Shown piece by piece: positions 1 through 9,097 of a stretch of 64,000 nucleotides of DNA. The position numbers were made by a program, and so were the translations under genes. This DNA is from Anaerolineae bacterium. GTDB taxonomy: Bacteria > Chloroflexota > Anaerolineae > Promineifilales > Promineifilaceae. The notes beneath the pieces are model-generated. The model was given only the letters and a program-made list of their open reading frames with translations, was not told the origin of the DNA and ran no database searches. The stretch covers positions 1-64,000 of the forward strand of contig JADLAX010000078.1 in NCBI GenBank assembly GCA_020848035.1, given 5' to 3'. How positions within the stretch are numbered: position 1 is the stretch's first letter; the number at the start of each line of letters is the position of its first letter.

Positions 1-1257
1 ACCGTAGGACGCGGCACTTTTGTGAGTACGGCCGTACAACACCTCAGCCTGCAACCTACCGTCGGCCAATTCCTCACCCCAGACAGCGCCATCAACGATA
101 TGCTGGCCATCAACCAGGTCATCGGCGTGCGCTCCATGGCCATGGCCCACGCCGACCCGGCGCTGTTTCCCACCGACCTGTTTTGGGGGCAAATGGAACG
201 ATTGCGCCCAGAGGCCAACCAGCTGTTTAGCTACGGCCCCATCCAGGGCGACGCCGCCCTGCGGGTGGCCATCGCCCAGATGCTGCACGAAGACGGCATC
301 GTCGCCGCGCCCGACGACATTCTCATCACCTCGGGAGCGATGCAGTCGATTTCCCTGGCGGCGCAGGCAGTTTGCCAGCCAGGCGACGCGGTTTTGGTAG
401 AGCAGCCCACCTTTTTGGGCGTGCTCAACGTGCTCAAGGCGCAGGGATTACGGCCGTTACACCTGCCCATCCAGCCCGACGGCCCCGACCTGGCGCAGAT
501 GGAACAGCTCATCCAGACCCAGCGCCCGCGCTGCTTTTATACGGTGCCCAACTACCACAATCCCACCGGCACCACCACCAGCGCCGCCAAGCGGCAGGCC
601 ATCTACCAGCTGGCGCAGCAGCACAACCTGCTCATCATCGAAGACGACATTTACGGCAAGCTGGGCTTTTTTGGCCCGCCGCCGCCCAGCTACCGGCAGC
701 AAGACGGCGACGACCGGGTGCTTTACCTGAGCAGCTTCTCCAAAATGCTTATGCCCGGCCTGCGCGTGGGTTACCTGCTCATGCCGCCTGCCTGGCGCGA
801 CCAGCTGCTCACCCTGCGCCGCGCCACCGATTTGTGCGGCACCGGCTTGCTGCAACGGGCACTGGCCAATTTTGTCCAGGACGGCGGCCTGAAGCGGCAT
901 CTGCGGCGGGTGCTGCCCATTTACCAGGCGCGGCGGGATGCGCTGTTGACTGGTTTAAGACGGTGGATGCCAACGGCCGTTTGCTGGAGCGAGCCGCAAG
1001 GTGGCTTTAGCTGCTGGGTCAGCCTGCCCCGCTGCGCCCCGCCCGGCGTGCTGTACCATCAGGCGCTGCAAAACGGCTTCGCCTTCACCCCCGGCGAAGC
1101 GTACCTGCTGGACGACGACGGCCGCGAATATTTGCGGCTCTGCTTCGGCAACCTGGGCACCGATGGGATCGAAGCGGGTGTTAAGCTGCTTGCCACGCTC
1201 ATCCAACAGCAGCTCACCAGCGCCCCCTCCACCGGCGACTGGCTGCCCTTTGTTTAA
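1..1257 (+). CDS. MocR/PdxR-type GntR-aminotransferase fusion, 5' truncated by window edge
   Basis: The frame stays open to base 1 and reads TVGRGTFVSTAV, matching the end of a GntR wHTH (GRGTFV). It is followed by a class I/II aminotransferase domain (VPNYHNPTGTT, SSFSKMLMPGLRVGY). Confidence 0.8.
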   Translation, partial: TVGRGTFVSTAVQHLSLQPTVGQFLTPDSAINDMLAINQVIGVRSMAMAHADPALFPTDLFWGQMERLRPEANQLFSYGPIQGDAALRVAIAQMLHEDGIVAAPDDILITSGAMQSISLAAQAVCQPGDAVLVEQPTFLGVLNVLKAQGLRPLHLPIQPDGPDLAQMEQLIQTQRPRCFYTVPNYHNPTGTTTSAAKRQAIYQLAQQHNLLIIEDDIYGKLGFFGPPPPSYRQQDGDDRVLYLSSFSKMLMPGLRVGYLLMPPAWRDQLLTLRRATDLCGTGLLQRALANFVQDGGLKRHLRRVLPIYQARRDALLTGLRRWMPTAVCWSEPQGGFSCWVSLPRCAPPGVLYHQALQNGFAFTPGEAYLLDDDGREYLRLCFGNLGTDGIEAGVKLLATLIQQQLTSAPSTGDWLPFV

Positions 1258-1311
1258 TTTAATAGGACGCTGATGAACGCTGATTTTTTCGCAACCAACC
1301 AGGTAGCATTA

Positions 1312-1479
1312 CTCGTTCCCGCGCTCTGCGTGGGAATGACGACCAGGACGCTCCGCGTCCCGTGCGACGCGGTTGTAGCTTAAAAAAATATTCAGGTAAG
1401 CGTTGTGGGACGATTTTGCAAATCGTCCAGGCGATTTACAAAATCGCCCTACAGCATTCCACGCTCGGCGGGGAACGAG
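1312..1479. repeat. MITE-like/REP-like intergenic element, copy A (CTCGTTCCC...GGAACGAG ends)
   Basis: Inverted termini CTCGTTCCCGCGCTC / GGGGAACGAG; related to 9750-9852. Contains an internal double hairpin at about 1408-1449. Confidence 0.6.
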
Positions 1480-1536
1480 ACCTGTACAGTTTTCTGCGCT
1501 TGACCGCGTTTATCCGCGGCCCATTTTGGAGAATTT

Positions 1537-2931
1537 ATGAACCAGCAGCTTAAACACGACCAGACCCACCAGGCCGATCTGTTGGCGGCGACCTTCCAGG
1601 TGGCCAGCCAATTTTTAGAGGGGCTAGACGGCCGTCACGCGGCCGTTTTCCCCCACGACCAGTACCACCCCACCGACCTGCCCGAGGACGGCCTGGGGGC
1701 AGAAACGACCCTGGCCCAGTTCCGCCAGCGCTACGAAGACGGGCTGGCGGGCAGCGCCGGACCGCGCTACTTTGGCTTTGTCACCGGGGGCAGCACCCCC
1801 GCCGCGCTGGTGGGTGATTGGCTGGCCTCGGCCTACGACCAAAACCCGGCGGCCGACGAGGATTCCAACGCGCCGCAGGTAGAGCAGGAGGCGATTCACT
1901 GGCTGCGCCAGCTTTTTGGCCTGCCCGCTGACTTTGTGGGCACCTTCGTCAGCGGTGCCACGATTAGCAATTTTGTGGGATTGGCCCAGGCGCGTGAGTG
2001 GATGGGGCGGCAGCAGGGCATCAACGTAGCCGAGGATGGGCTGTGGGCGGTACGGCCGTTTCCCATCCTCGCCGCCACGCCCCATTCCAGCGCCAAAAAA
2101 GCGCTGGCCATGCTGGGCCTGGGTCGCCAGGCGATCACCCCCGTGCCCACGCTGCCCAACCGGGAAGCGATGGACGTGGCCGCCCTGGCCGAGATTTTGG
2201 CCACGCTGGACCAGCCCGCCGTGGTCATTGCCAGCGGCGGCACTGTGAATACCGTTGATTTTGACGATTTGCAGGCCATTGCCGCGCTCAAGCAAACGCA
2301 CAACTTCTGGCTGCACCTGGACGCCGCCTTTGGTGGTTTTGCCGCCTGCTCGCCCCAGTTTGCCCACCTGCTCACCGGGCAGGCCGCCGCCGATTCCATC
2401 ACCATCGACGCCCACAAATGGCTCAATGTGCCGTACGATTCGGCGATGACCTTCACCCGCCATCCCGAATTGCAGCTGGCGGCGTTTCAAAATTCGGCCG
2501 TTTACCTGGGCGACGTCAACGAAAATCCCAGCCTGGTGCACTGGACACCGCAAAATTCGCGTCGCTTCCGCGCCCTGCCTGCCTGGATGACCTTGCTGGC
2601 CTACGGCCGTTCCGGCTACCAGGACATCGTCGAGCGCAACTGCGCCCAGGCCCGCTGGCTGGGCGAACAAATTGTCCAGTCGGACCAGTTCCGCCTGCTG
2701 GCCCCGGTGCGGCTCAACTGCGTCTGTTTCACCCCGGCCAGCAACCCCAGCCTGGCAGAAATCCAGGCATTTTTGGCGAAAGTGCGGGACGACGGCCGTG
2801 TCTACCTGACCCAAACCGTCTACCAGGGCCAACCGGCCATTCGCGCCGCCTTTTCCAACTGGCAGACTGAGCAGCGGGATGTGGAAATTTGTTGGCAGGC
2901 GCTAAGCGAGTTGTTGGAGAGTGGAGATTAG
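1537..2931 (+). CDS. PLP-dependent group II decarboxylase / aminotransferase-fold enzyme
   Basis: HLDAAFGG and SITIDAHKWLNVPYDSAM (PLP lysine) motifs; group II decarboxylase layout. Confidence 0.8.
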   Translation: MNQQLKHDQTHQADLLAATFQVASQFLEGLDGRHAAVFPHDQYHPTDLPEDGLGAETTLAQFRQRYEDGLAGSAGPRYFGFVTGGSTPAALVGDWLASAYDQNPAADEDSNAPQVEQEAIHWLRQLFGLPADFVGTFVSGATISNFVGLAQAREWMGRQQGINVAEDGLWAVRPFPILAATPHSSAKKALAMLGLGRQAITPVPTLPNREAMDVAALAEILATLDQPAVVIASGGTVNTVDFDDLQAIAALKQTHNFWLHLDAAFGGFAACSPQFAHLLTGQAAADSITIDAHKWLNVPYDSAMTFTRHPELQLAAFQNSAVYLGDVNENPSLVHWTPQNSRRFRALPAWMTLLAYGRSGYQDIVERNCAQARWLGEQIVQSDQFRLLAPVRLNCVCFTPASNPSLAEIQAFLAKVRDDGRVYLTQTVYQGQPAIRAAFSNWQTEQRDVEICWQALSELLESGD

Positions 2932-2976
2932 AGATTGGAGATTGGAGACTCGCTCTATCTCCAATCTCTAATCTCC
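2923..2976. repeat. Perfect 20-bp inverted repeat hairpin (GGAGATTAGAGATTGGAGAT)
   Basis: Left arm 2923-2942, right arm 2957-2976, exact reverse complements with a 14-nt loop. The left arm overlaps the end of the upstream CDS. Confidence 0.9.
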
Positions 2977-2978
2977 TC

Positions 2979-3713
2979 ATGAGAATTATGTTAACTAAAG
3001 CGAGAACCCTTTCTCCCCCCACAACGGCCTTCTGGCAAGGCATCAAAGCCGAGCTGCCCATCACCATTGGCGTCATTCCGTTTGGCCTGATCTATGGCGT
3101 GCTGGGGCTGTCTGCCGGGCTGACGCCGCTGCAAGCCCAGGCGATGTCGTCAATTGTGTTTGCCGGATCGGCCCAATTTCTGGGGGCGCAGCTAATTGGC
3201 GTGGGCACACCGCTGCCCGTCTTGTGGCTGACGACGTTTATTGTGAACCTGCGCCACGTGCTGTACAGCACCGCGCTGGGGCCAGACGTGCAGCATCTGT
3301 CGCGCACCTGGCGCTGGCTGCTGGCCTATCTGCTCACCGACGAGGCGTATGCGGCAACGGCCGTTCACTACGGCAACCACCAAATCCCACTGGCGCACAA
3401 ACATTATTTCTGGCTGGGCGCCGGTTTGACGTTGTGGGGCGTGTGGCAGGCGAGTACGGCCGTTGGCATCCTGCTCGGCACCCAGGTGCCACCGGAATGG
3501 GGGCTAGATTTTACCCTGGCGCTCACCTTCATCGGCATCGTCGTGCCCAGCTTGAAGGACCGGCCCAACACGATGGCCGCGCTGACCGCCGGAGTGGTCG
3601 CCGTGCTGGCCTTTAACCTGCCGTACAAACTCGGTCTCATGCTGGCCACGCTCAGCGGCATCGCCGTCGGCGTCTGGCTGGAAAACCGGAAAGGGAAAAT
3701 GGGACGCGGATGA
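2979..3713 (+). CDS. azlC: AzlC family branched-chain amino acid permease
   Basis: Multi-TM; GVIPFGLIYGVLG and NLRHVLYSTAL motifs; followed by an AzlD-like gene. Confidence 0.85.
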   Translation: MRIMLTKARTLSPPTTAFWQGIKAELPITIGVIPFGLIYGVLGLSAGLTPLQAQAMSSIVFAGSAQFLGAQLIGVGTPLPVLWLTTFIVNLRHVLYSTALGPDVQHLSRTWRWLLAYLLTDEAYAATAVHYGNHQIPLAHKHYFWLGAGLTLWGVWQASTAVGILLGTQVPPEWGLDFTLALTFIGIVVPSLKDRPNTMAALTAGVVAVLAFNLPYKLGLMLATLSGIAVGVWLENRKGKMGRG

Positions 3714-3730
3714 ACGCAGATGCTTTGTAT

Positions 3731-3800
3731 TGTCATTCCCGCTCAGGCGGGAATCCACATCTATGCGGAAGAATGGATACCCGCCTACGCGGGTATGACA
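3731..3800. repeat. MITE-like repeat TGTCATTCCCGC...GCGGGTATGACA, copy 1
   Basis: Near-identical to 17106-17174; inverted ends. Confidence 0.75.
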
Positions 3801-3814
3801 GGTAAGGAGGAATC

Positions 3815-3857
3815 GGGCAGCTTCAGCTGCCCGCCGTTCGCAGCCTCAGCTGCGAAC
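3815..3857. repeat. Double hairpin (GGGCAGCTTCAGCTGCCC then GTTCGCAGCCTCAGCTGCGAAC)
   Basis: Two adjacent perfect stems read directly from the sequence. Confidence 0.8.
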
Positions 3858-3883
3858 TCCTCACCAAAACATGGAATTTTGAT

Positions 3884-4189
3884 ATGAATCTTTGGCTTGC
3901 AATTATCGGCATGGGCCTCATCACCTACGCCATTCGGCTGGTGCCTATCTGGCTGCTAGAGCGGACCACGATCAGTGCGGGCTGGCGGCAGGCGCTGCGT
4001 TTTGTGCCTGCGGCCGTTCTTTCCGCTATCATTTTGCCCGAGCTGTTTATGCCCGGCGGCACCTTCGATCTGTCGCTGGGCAATGCCAGGCTTTTAGCCG
4101 GTTTAGCCGCCATCCTCGTCGCCTGGCGCACCAAAAATATTTTGTGGACGCTGGCGGTGGGGATGGGGTTGTTGTGGATTCTGGGATGA
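3884..4189 (+). CDS. azlD: AzlD domain-containing protein
   Basis: About 100 aa with several TM segments; ITYAIRLVPIWLLER..RFVPAAVLSAIILPELF; adjacent to azlC. Confidence 0.85.
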   Translation: MNLWLAIIGMGLITYAIRLVPIWLLERTTISAGWRQALRFVPAAVLSAIILPELFMPGGTFDLSLGNARLLAGLAAILVAWRTKNILWTLAVGMGLLWILG

Positions 4190-4345
4190 AGGGGTGAAGG
4201 GGTGACAAGGTGACCGGGTGACAAGGTGACCGGGTGACAAGGTGACCGGGTGACAAGGTGAAGGGGTGACCGGGTGAAGGGGTGAACGGGTGAATTGCTT
4301 GGCTTATATCACTTGCCACTCGCCACTCGCCACTCGCCACTCGCA
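4190..4345. repeat. Short-word tandem repeats (GTGACAAGGTGACCGG units, then CACTCGC C units)
   Basis: Repeated 'gtgacaaggtgaccgg' followed by 'cactcgccactcgccactcgc'. Confidence 0.85.
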
Positions 4346-4361
4346 AACTTTCGAGGTGAAA

Positions 4362-5102
4362 ATGATTGAAGAATTTGTAGAAGTCGGGGTTGTCAAAGAG
4401 CTGTATCGCTTCCCGGTAAAGTCCATGCGTGGCGAGGCGCTGACGCAGGCGTTTGGCACCTGGCATGGGTTTCAGGGCGATCGGCGGTATGCATTTGTGC
4501 GCTCGGAAAATCGGTCTGGGTTCCCCTGGCTGACGGGGCGGGAGATTCCGCAAATAGTGCAATTTACGCCACGGATTACCGACCCCAGCGACATAGAAAA
4601 CTCGCCAGTGGATGTGGCACTGCCCGACGGCCGTATTCTCCCCATCGGCTCAACTGAACTCAACCAGGTATTGGCCGAGGCGTACGGCAAGCCGGTCCAC
4701 CTGATCAAAATTGAGCGTGGTGCGTTTGACAGCCAGGTTATTTCGGTGATGAGCACGGCCACGGTGGCTGAACTGAGCGCGATGGTGGGAACGGCCGTAA
4801 CCGCTCGCCGCTTCCGCCAAAACATCGTCATTGAACCGTTCGACGAGCAGCCCTTTGTCGAAGAACGCTGGCTGGACAGCAGCCTGGTGTTTGGCGATGA
4901 GTCAGAGGGATTGCGCATTCGCCTCAACCGCCGCATCCAGCGCTGCGTGATGATTAACATTGATCCCGAAACGGCCGAAAAAGAGCCAACGGTGCTCAAA
5001 ACCGTGGCCCAAACGCGGCAAAACTGCGTCGGCGTCTACGGCAGCCCGGAGCGCCCGGGCATGGTCCGTGTAGGGGACGTGGTGAGGCTGGTAAGAGTGT
5101 AG
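4362..5102 (+). CDS. MOSC domain-containing protein
   Basis: LYRFPVKSMRGEAL (MOSC N-term) and RIQRCVMINIDPET ... ARQNCVGVYG-like C-term. Confidence 0.8.
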   Translation: MIEEFVEVGVVKELYRFPVKSMRGEALTQAFGTWHGFQGDRRYAFVRSENRSGFPWLTGREIPQIVQFTPRITDPSDIENSPVDVALPDGRILPIGSTELNQVLAEAYGKPVHLIKIERGAFDSQVISVMSTATVAELSAMVGTAVTARRFRQNIVIEPFDEQPFVEERWLDSSLVFGDESEGLRIRLNRRIQRCVMINIDPETAEKEPTVLKTVAQTRQNCVGVYGSPERPGMVRVGDVVRLVRV

Positions 5103-5110
5103 CTATCACC

Positions 5111-5167
5111 GAGGCCTGAGCCTGTCGAAGGTCGGCCTTCGACAGGCCTTCGACAGGCTCAGGCCTC
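5111..5167. repeat. Long imperfect palindrome (GAGGCCTGAGCCTGTCGAAGG...CCTTCGACAGGCTCAGGCCTC)
   Basis: Inverted arms read directly; intergenic. Confidence 0.85.
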
Positions 5168-5193
5168 GTTCAACGACTTATAAGGAACTTACG

Positions 5194-5511
5194 ATGGAAG
5201 CATTCACAATCGAACAACTCCTTGCGAAACAAGCCGCGGGCGGCGAGCTGTACCATGAATTTTTGCGCCATCCCTCCCTGAGCCTGGGGCTGTACGTGCT
5301 GCCCGCAGGTGGCGTGGACCCGCAGCAGCCGCACAACGAGGACGAGGTGTATTACATCGTCAGCGGCCAGGGGCAGATTGATGTGGCCGACGAGACCCGG
5401 CCGGTGCAGCCGGGCAGCATCATCTTTGTGGCGGCGCACGTGCCGCACAAATTCCATTCCATCACCGAGGAACTCAAAATCCTGGTCTTTTTTGCCCCGG
5501 CGGAGACATAG
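5194..5511 (+). CDS. Cupin domain protein
   Basis: Cupin motifs: PHNEDEVYYIVSGQGQI ... VQPGSIIFVAAHVPHKF. Confidence 0.85.
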   Translation: MEAFTIEQLLAKQAAGGELYHEFLRHPSLSLGLYVLPAGGVDPQQPHNEDEVYYIVSGQGQIDVADETRPVQPGSIIFVAAHVPHKFHSITEELKILVFFAPAET

Positions 5512-5541
5512 GAATTTGCCACAGAGGGCACAGAGGAAAAA

Positions 5542-6429
5542 ATGCGTACCTACCCTTTTATGCAGGTTGATGCGTTTACGGAACGGCCGTTAGCCGGAAA
5601 CCCCTGCGCCATCATTTTTAATGCCGATGATTTGAGCGCCGAGCAAATGTTGGCCATCGCCAAAGAGATGAACCTGTCCGAAACTGCCTTTGTGCTCAAA
5701 TCACAGATTGCCGATGTGCGGGCGCGCTACTTCACCCCCGCCGAGGAAATTCCGCTGGCGGGCCATCCGACCATTGCCACCATTCACGCCCTCGTCGAGC
5801 GCGGCGACGTTGTGCTTCACGGTGATTACACGAAAATTTCGCTCGAATTGCAAGTCGGGCCAATCCCGATTGAACTGTACCCCGCGCCAACTGGCGTTTG
5901 CGTGGTGATGAACCAGAAGAAGCCAGAGTTTTTGGCAACGCTCTCTCCAGAAGAAGTGATGCCTCACTTTGGCCTGGAAGCGGCCGACTGCCTGCCCGAC
6001 GCCCTGCCGCAAATTGTCAGCACCGGCACACCCCAGCTGATGATCCCCGTGCGCGATTTTGCTGCGCTGCGCCGCGCCTGGCTGAACAGCGCCACCTACG
6101 CCGCTTTCCGCGACCGCGCTGGCTTTTTCAGCCCGCACCTGTTTTGCCTTCAAGGAATCACCGACCAGGGCGACACCTTCGCCCGCCATTTCGGCGTGCC
6201 GCCGGACACGATGGAAGATCCGTTTACCGGCTCGGCCACCGGCGGTATGGCGGCCTATTTATGGCACCACCGCCTGCTCAACAAACCCACCTTCACCGCT
6301 GAGCAAGGCCACTGGATGAACCGCCCCGGCCAGGCCCAGGTGGAAGTCGTCGGTCCGCCGGATGACATTAAAACGGTGAAAGTGGGCGGAACGGCCGTTA
6401 CCGTCATGATCGGCCAGCTAACCATCTAA
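5542..6429 (+). CDS. PhzF family isomerase/epimerase-like protein
   Basis: MRTYPFMQVDAFTERPLAGNPCAI; LSETAFVL; EIPLAGHPTIAT; EDPFTGSATGGMAAYLW. Confidence 0.9.
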   Translation: MRTYPFMQVDAFTERPLAGNPCAIIFNADDLSAEQMLAIAKEMNLSETAFVLKSQIADVRARYFTPAEEIPLAGHPTIATIHALVERGDVVLHGDYTKISLELQVGPIPIELYPAPTGVCVVMNQKKPEFLATLSPEEVMPHFGLEAADCLPDALPQIVSTGTPQLMIPVRDFAALRRAWLNSATYAAFRDRAGFFSPHLFCLQGITDQGDTFARHFGVPPDTMEDPFTGSATGGMAAYLWHHRLLNKPTFTAEQGHWMNRPGQAQVEVVGPPDDIKTVKVGGTAVTVMIGQLTI

Positions 6430-6433
6430 AAAC

Positions 6434-6489
6434 TGAAGCGTGAAGCGTGAAACGTGAGAAGAATCACGTTTCACACTTCACGCATCACG
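6434..6489. repeat. Word-repeat hairpin (GTGAAGCGTGAAACGTGA / TCACGTTTCACACTTCACG)
   Basis: Complementary arms built of degenerate GTGAAGC/GTGAAAC words. Confidence 0.8.
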
Positions 6490-6507
6490 CAAAAATCTGG
6501 AGCAACA

Positions 6508-7068
6508 ATGAAAGAGTACACCCAACTAGCCAACACCGACGTCCGCCGCGCCGACCGCGCCGTCACCGATGAGGCATGGATTCGCACCCTGCTGCACCGC
6601 GCCCCCGTGGGCGTGCTGGCCTTCAACCAGGGCGACCAGCCGTTCCTCAACAGCAACTTGTACGTCTACGATGAGGCGGCGCACGCCATTTACATGCACA
6701 CCGCCCGCGTCGGCCGTACCCCGGCCAACCTGGCCAGCGAGACCAAAATCTGCTTCACCATTTTTGAGATGGGCCGCCTGCTGCCCGCCGACGAAGCGCT
6801 GGAGTTCAGCGTGGAGTACAGCGGGGTGACCGTGTTTGGTACGGCCGTTACCGTCGACGACCCCACCGAAGCCCAACACGGCCTCCAACTGCTGCTGGAC
6901 AAATACGCCCCCCACCTCAAACCAGACGTCCATTACCGGGGCATCACGCCAGAGGAATTGAAGCGAACGGCCGTTTACCGCCTCAACATCCACGAATGGA
7001 GCGGCAAAAAGAAGGAAGTGGCCGAGGATTTTCCGGGGGCGTTTTATTACGGGCAGGAAGAACAGTAA
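6508..7068 (+). CDS. Pyridoxamine 5'-phosphate oxidase family protein (FMN-binding split barrel)
   Basis: APVGVLAFNQGDQPFLNSNLYVYDEAAHAIYMHTARVGRTPANL. Confidence 0.8.
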   Translation: MKEYTQLANTDVRRADRAVTDEAWIRTLLHRAPVGVLAFNQGDQPFLNSNLYVYDEAAHAIYMHTARVGRTPANLASETKICFTIFEMGRLLPADEALEFSVEYSGVTVFGTAVTVDDPTEAQHGLQLLLDKYAPHLKPDVHYRGITPEELKRTAVYRLNIHEWSGKKKEVAEDFPGAFYYGQEEQ

Positions 7069-7070
7069 GA

Positions 7071-7133
7071 AGTAAAAAGTGAAAAGTGAAAAGTGGGCGT
7101 ATACTTTTTACTTTTCACTTATCACTTTTCACT
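7071..7133. repeat. Word-repeat hairpin (AGTAAAAAGTGAAAAGTGAAAAGTG / CTTTTTACTTTTCACTTATCACTTTTCACT)
   Basis: Complementary arms of AAAAGTG words. Confidence 0.8.
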
Positions 7134-7202
7134 CACTCCCCGCAGCACTTTTCAGCCAAATCGCCAGTCGCCAGCCAAAAGTGAACGCGTTATAGTACGG
7201 GC

Positions 7203-8030
7203 ATGGAACCAACACATCCGCCGGGCATTCATCCTGAACACGACGTCAGTCATAAACGGCCGCTTGCCTACCACGAGCTGCGCGACATCATCGACCTGAG
7301 CCTGTGGGCCGGGCAGCTGCTCTTGCAGCACGGTGCCACCAGCCAGCGTGTCGAAGAGTCCGTGCACCGCATTGGCACCGGGCTGGGCTGCGACTGGCTG
7401 GACATCCTCGTGTCGCCCAACGTCATCAGCATCACTGCCACCAGCGGCTCTGAATTCCGCACCAAGCTGCGCCGCGTCGTCTCGTTGGGCGTGGACCTGG
7501 GTAAAGTCACCGCGCTCAACGACCTCAGCCGCCGCATCATCAACGGCGAGCTGGACCGCTTCCAGGCGCGCACCGAGCTGGAGCACATCGACCACATGCC
7601 GCGCAGCTACAACCGCTGGCTGGTGGTCGTCATGGTCGGGCTGGCCTGCGCCGCCTTTAGCCGCCTCTTTGGCGGCGATTGGATCATTTTTGGCATCACC
7701 TTTGCCGCCTCGGCCGTGGCGATGGTTTTGCGGCAGGAGCTGGCGCACCGTCACTTCAATCCGCTGCTGGTGGTGGTTGCCTGCGCCTTTGTGGCGGGCT
7801 GCCTGGCCAGCACCGCCGGATTATTCCACTTGAGCGATCAGCCAGAGACGGCGTTGGCTGCGGCCGTTTTGCTGCTGGTCCCCGGCGTGCCGCTCATCAA
7901 TGCGGCGCAAGACCTCATTCGCGGCCACATGATCACCGGTCTTGCCCGCGGCGTCACCGGCCTGCTTATCTCCCTGGCCATTGCCCTGGGCCTGCTGCTC
8001 GCCCTCAGCCTGACGGGGGTGACGCTGTGA
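7203..8030 (+). CDS. Threonine/serine exporter ThrE-like, N-terminal (DUF1212-type) subunit
   Basis: LLLQHGATSQRVEESVHRIG N-terminal motif followed by multiple TM helices. Confidence 0.8.
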   Translation: MEPTHPPGIHPEHDVSHKRPLAYHELRDIIDLSLWAGQLLLQHGATSQRVEESVHRIGTGLGCDWLDILVSPNVISITATSGSEFRTKLRRVVSLGVDLGKVTALNDLSRRIINGELDRFQARTELEHIDHMPRSYNRWLVVVMVGLACAAFSRLFGGDWIIFGITFAASAVAMVLRQELAHRHFNPLLVVVACAFVAGCLASTAGLFHLSDQPETALAAAVLLLVPGVPLINAAQDLIRGHMITGLARGVTGLLISLAIALGLLLALSLTGVTL

Positions 8031-8500
8031 ATCCGCTGCTGCTGGCGCTGCTGGAAGATGCCTTCTGGTCGGCGATTGCCGCCGTGGGGTTTGCCATTTT
8101 GTTCAACGTGCCGCGCCGCGCCCTGCCCGGCTGTGCCCTTGCCGCCGCCCTGGGCCACGCCCTGCGCACCTGGGTCATGCAGCTGGGGCTGCCCATCGAA
8201 CCCGCTACGCTGCTGTCGGCCACCATGATTGGCTTTCTAGGCGATTACCTGGCGCGCCGCTTTGAGTCGCCCACCGCCATTTTTACCGTCCCGGCGGTTA
8301 TTCCGATGGTGCCTGGCACCTTCGCCTTCCGCACCATGCTGGGCATTTTGGAAATCACCACCATGGGCGTCTTTGGCAGCACGCCAGTGCTGGTGGAAGC
8401 CAGCCTCAATGCCGTCAAAACGGGCCTGATTCTGGCCGCCCTGGCCGGGGGGATCATCGCGCCGCGATTGTTGTTCCGGCGGAATACGCCGGTTGTGTGA
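8027..8500 (+). CDS. Threonine/serine exporter family, C-terminal (ThrE_2-type) subunit
   Basis: Starts at GTG overlapping the upstream stop (GTGA); small TM protein with VPAVIPMVPGTFAFRTMLG. Confidence 0.75.
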   Translation: MNPLLLALLEDAFWSAIAAVGFAILFNVPRRALPGCALAAALGHALRTWVMQLGLPIEPATLLSATMIGFLGDYLARRFESPTAIFTVPAVIPMVPGTFAFRTMLGILEITTMGVFGSTPVLVEASLNAVKTGLILAALAGGIIAPRLLFRRNTPVV

Positions 8501-8566
8501 GATGTAATTGGGCATTGAGTAATTATGTCAATTCCCCAATTACTTCTTCAAGGAGGATGCAGCACA

Positions 8567-9067
8567 ATGCCTATTACCATTCACCCCCTGCAGGCGGCGG
8601 ACTGGACGGCCGTTGCCCACATTTACGCCGCTGGGATTGCTACCGGGGAAGCGACCTTTGAAACCGAGGTGCCGGGTTGGGAAACGTGGGATGCCAGTCG
8701 TCTGCGCCACAGCCGCTTTGTGGCCCGATCCGCGGCGGGCGAGGTGGTGGGCTGGGCGGCGCTTTCGGCCGTTTCCAGCCGCTGCGTCTATGCGGGCGTG
8801 GCCGAGGTGAGCGTCTACGTCGCCCCGGCCAGCTGGGGGCAGGGCATCGGCAAACAGCTGCTGCAAACGCTAATCGACAGCGCGGAAGCGGCGGGAATCT
8901 GGACGCTTCAGGCGGGCATCTTCCCGGAAAACGTGGCCAGCGTGACGCTGCATGAGAAGCTCGGCTTTCGCGTGGTGGGACGGCGGGAGAAGTTGGGGCA
9001 GCAGTACGGCCGTTGGCGCGATGTCCTCTTCCTGGAGCGGCGCAGCCAAATTGTCGGTGTCGAGTAG
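8567..9067 (+). CDS. GNAT family N-acetyltransferase (phosphinothricin acetyltransferase-like)
   Basis: AGIATGEATFET; VAEVSVYVAPASWGQGIGKQLLQTLI; ENVASVTLHEKLGFRVVG; AGGAGG RBS at about 8551. Confidence 0.9.
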   Translation: MPITIHPLQAADWTAVAHIYAAGIATGEATFETEVPGWETWDASRLRHSRFVARSAAGEVVGWAALSAVSSRCVYAGVAEVSVYVAPASWGQGIGKQLLQTLIDSAEAAGIWTLQAGIFPENVASVTLHEKLGFRVVGRREKLGQQYGRWRDVLFLERRSQIVGVE

Positions 9068-9097
9068 TAAGATTGGTCCAATTTGGGGGCAGCGCTA

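Noticed and set aside
1362-1553. 63-aa ORF between the first two genes
   Set aside because: Lies almost entirely within the repeat element 1312-1479; no protein-like features.
5111-5167. Palindrome with CTTCGACAGGCTCAGG as a novel element
   Set aside because: Very similar palindromes are widespread in many bacterial genomes; retained as a repeat feature only.
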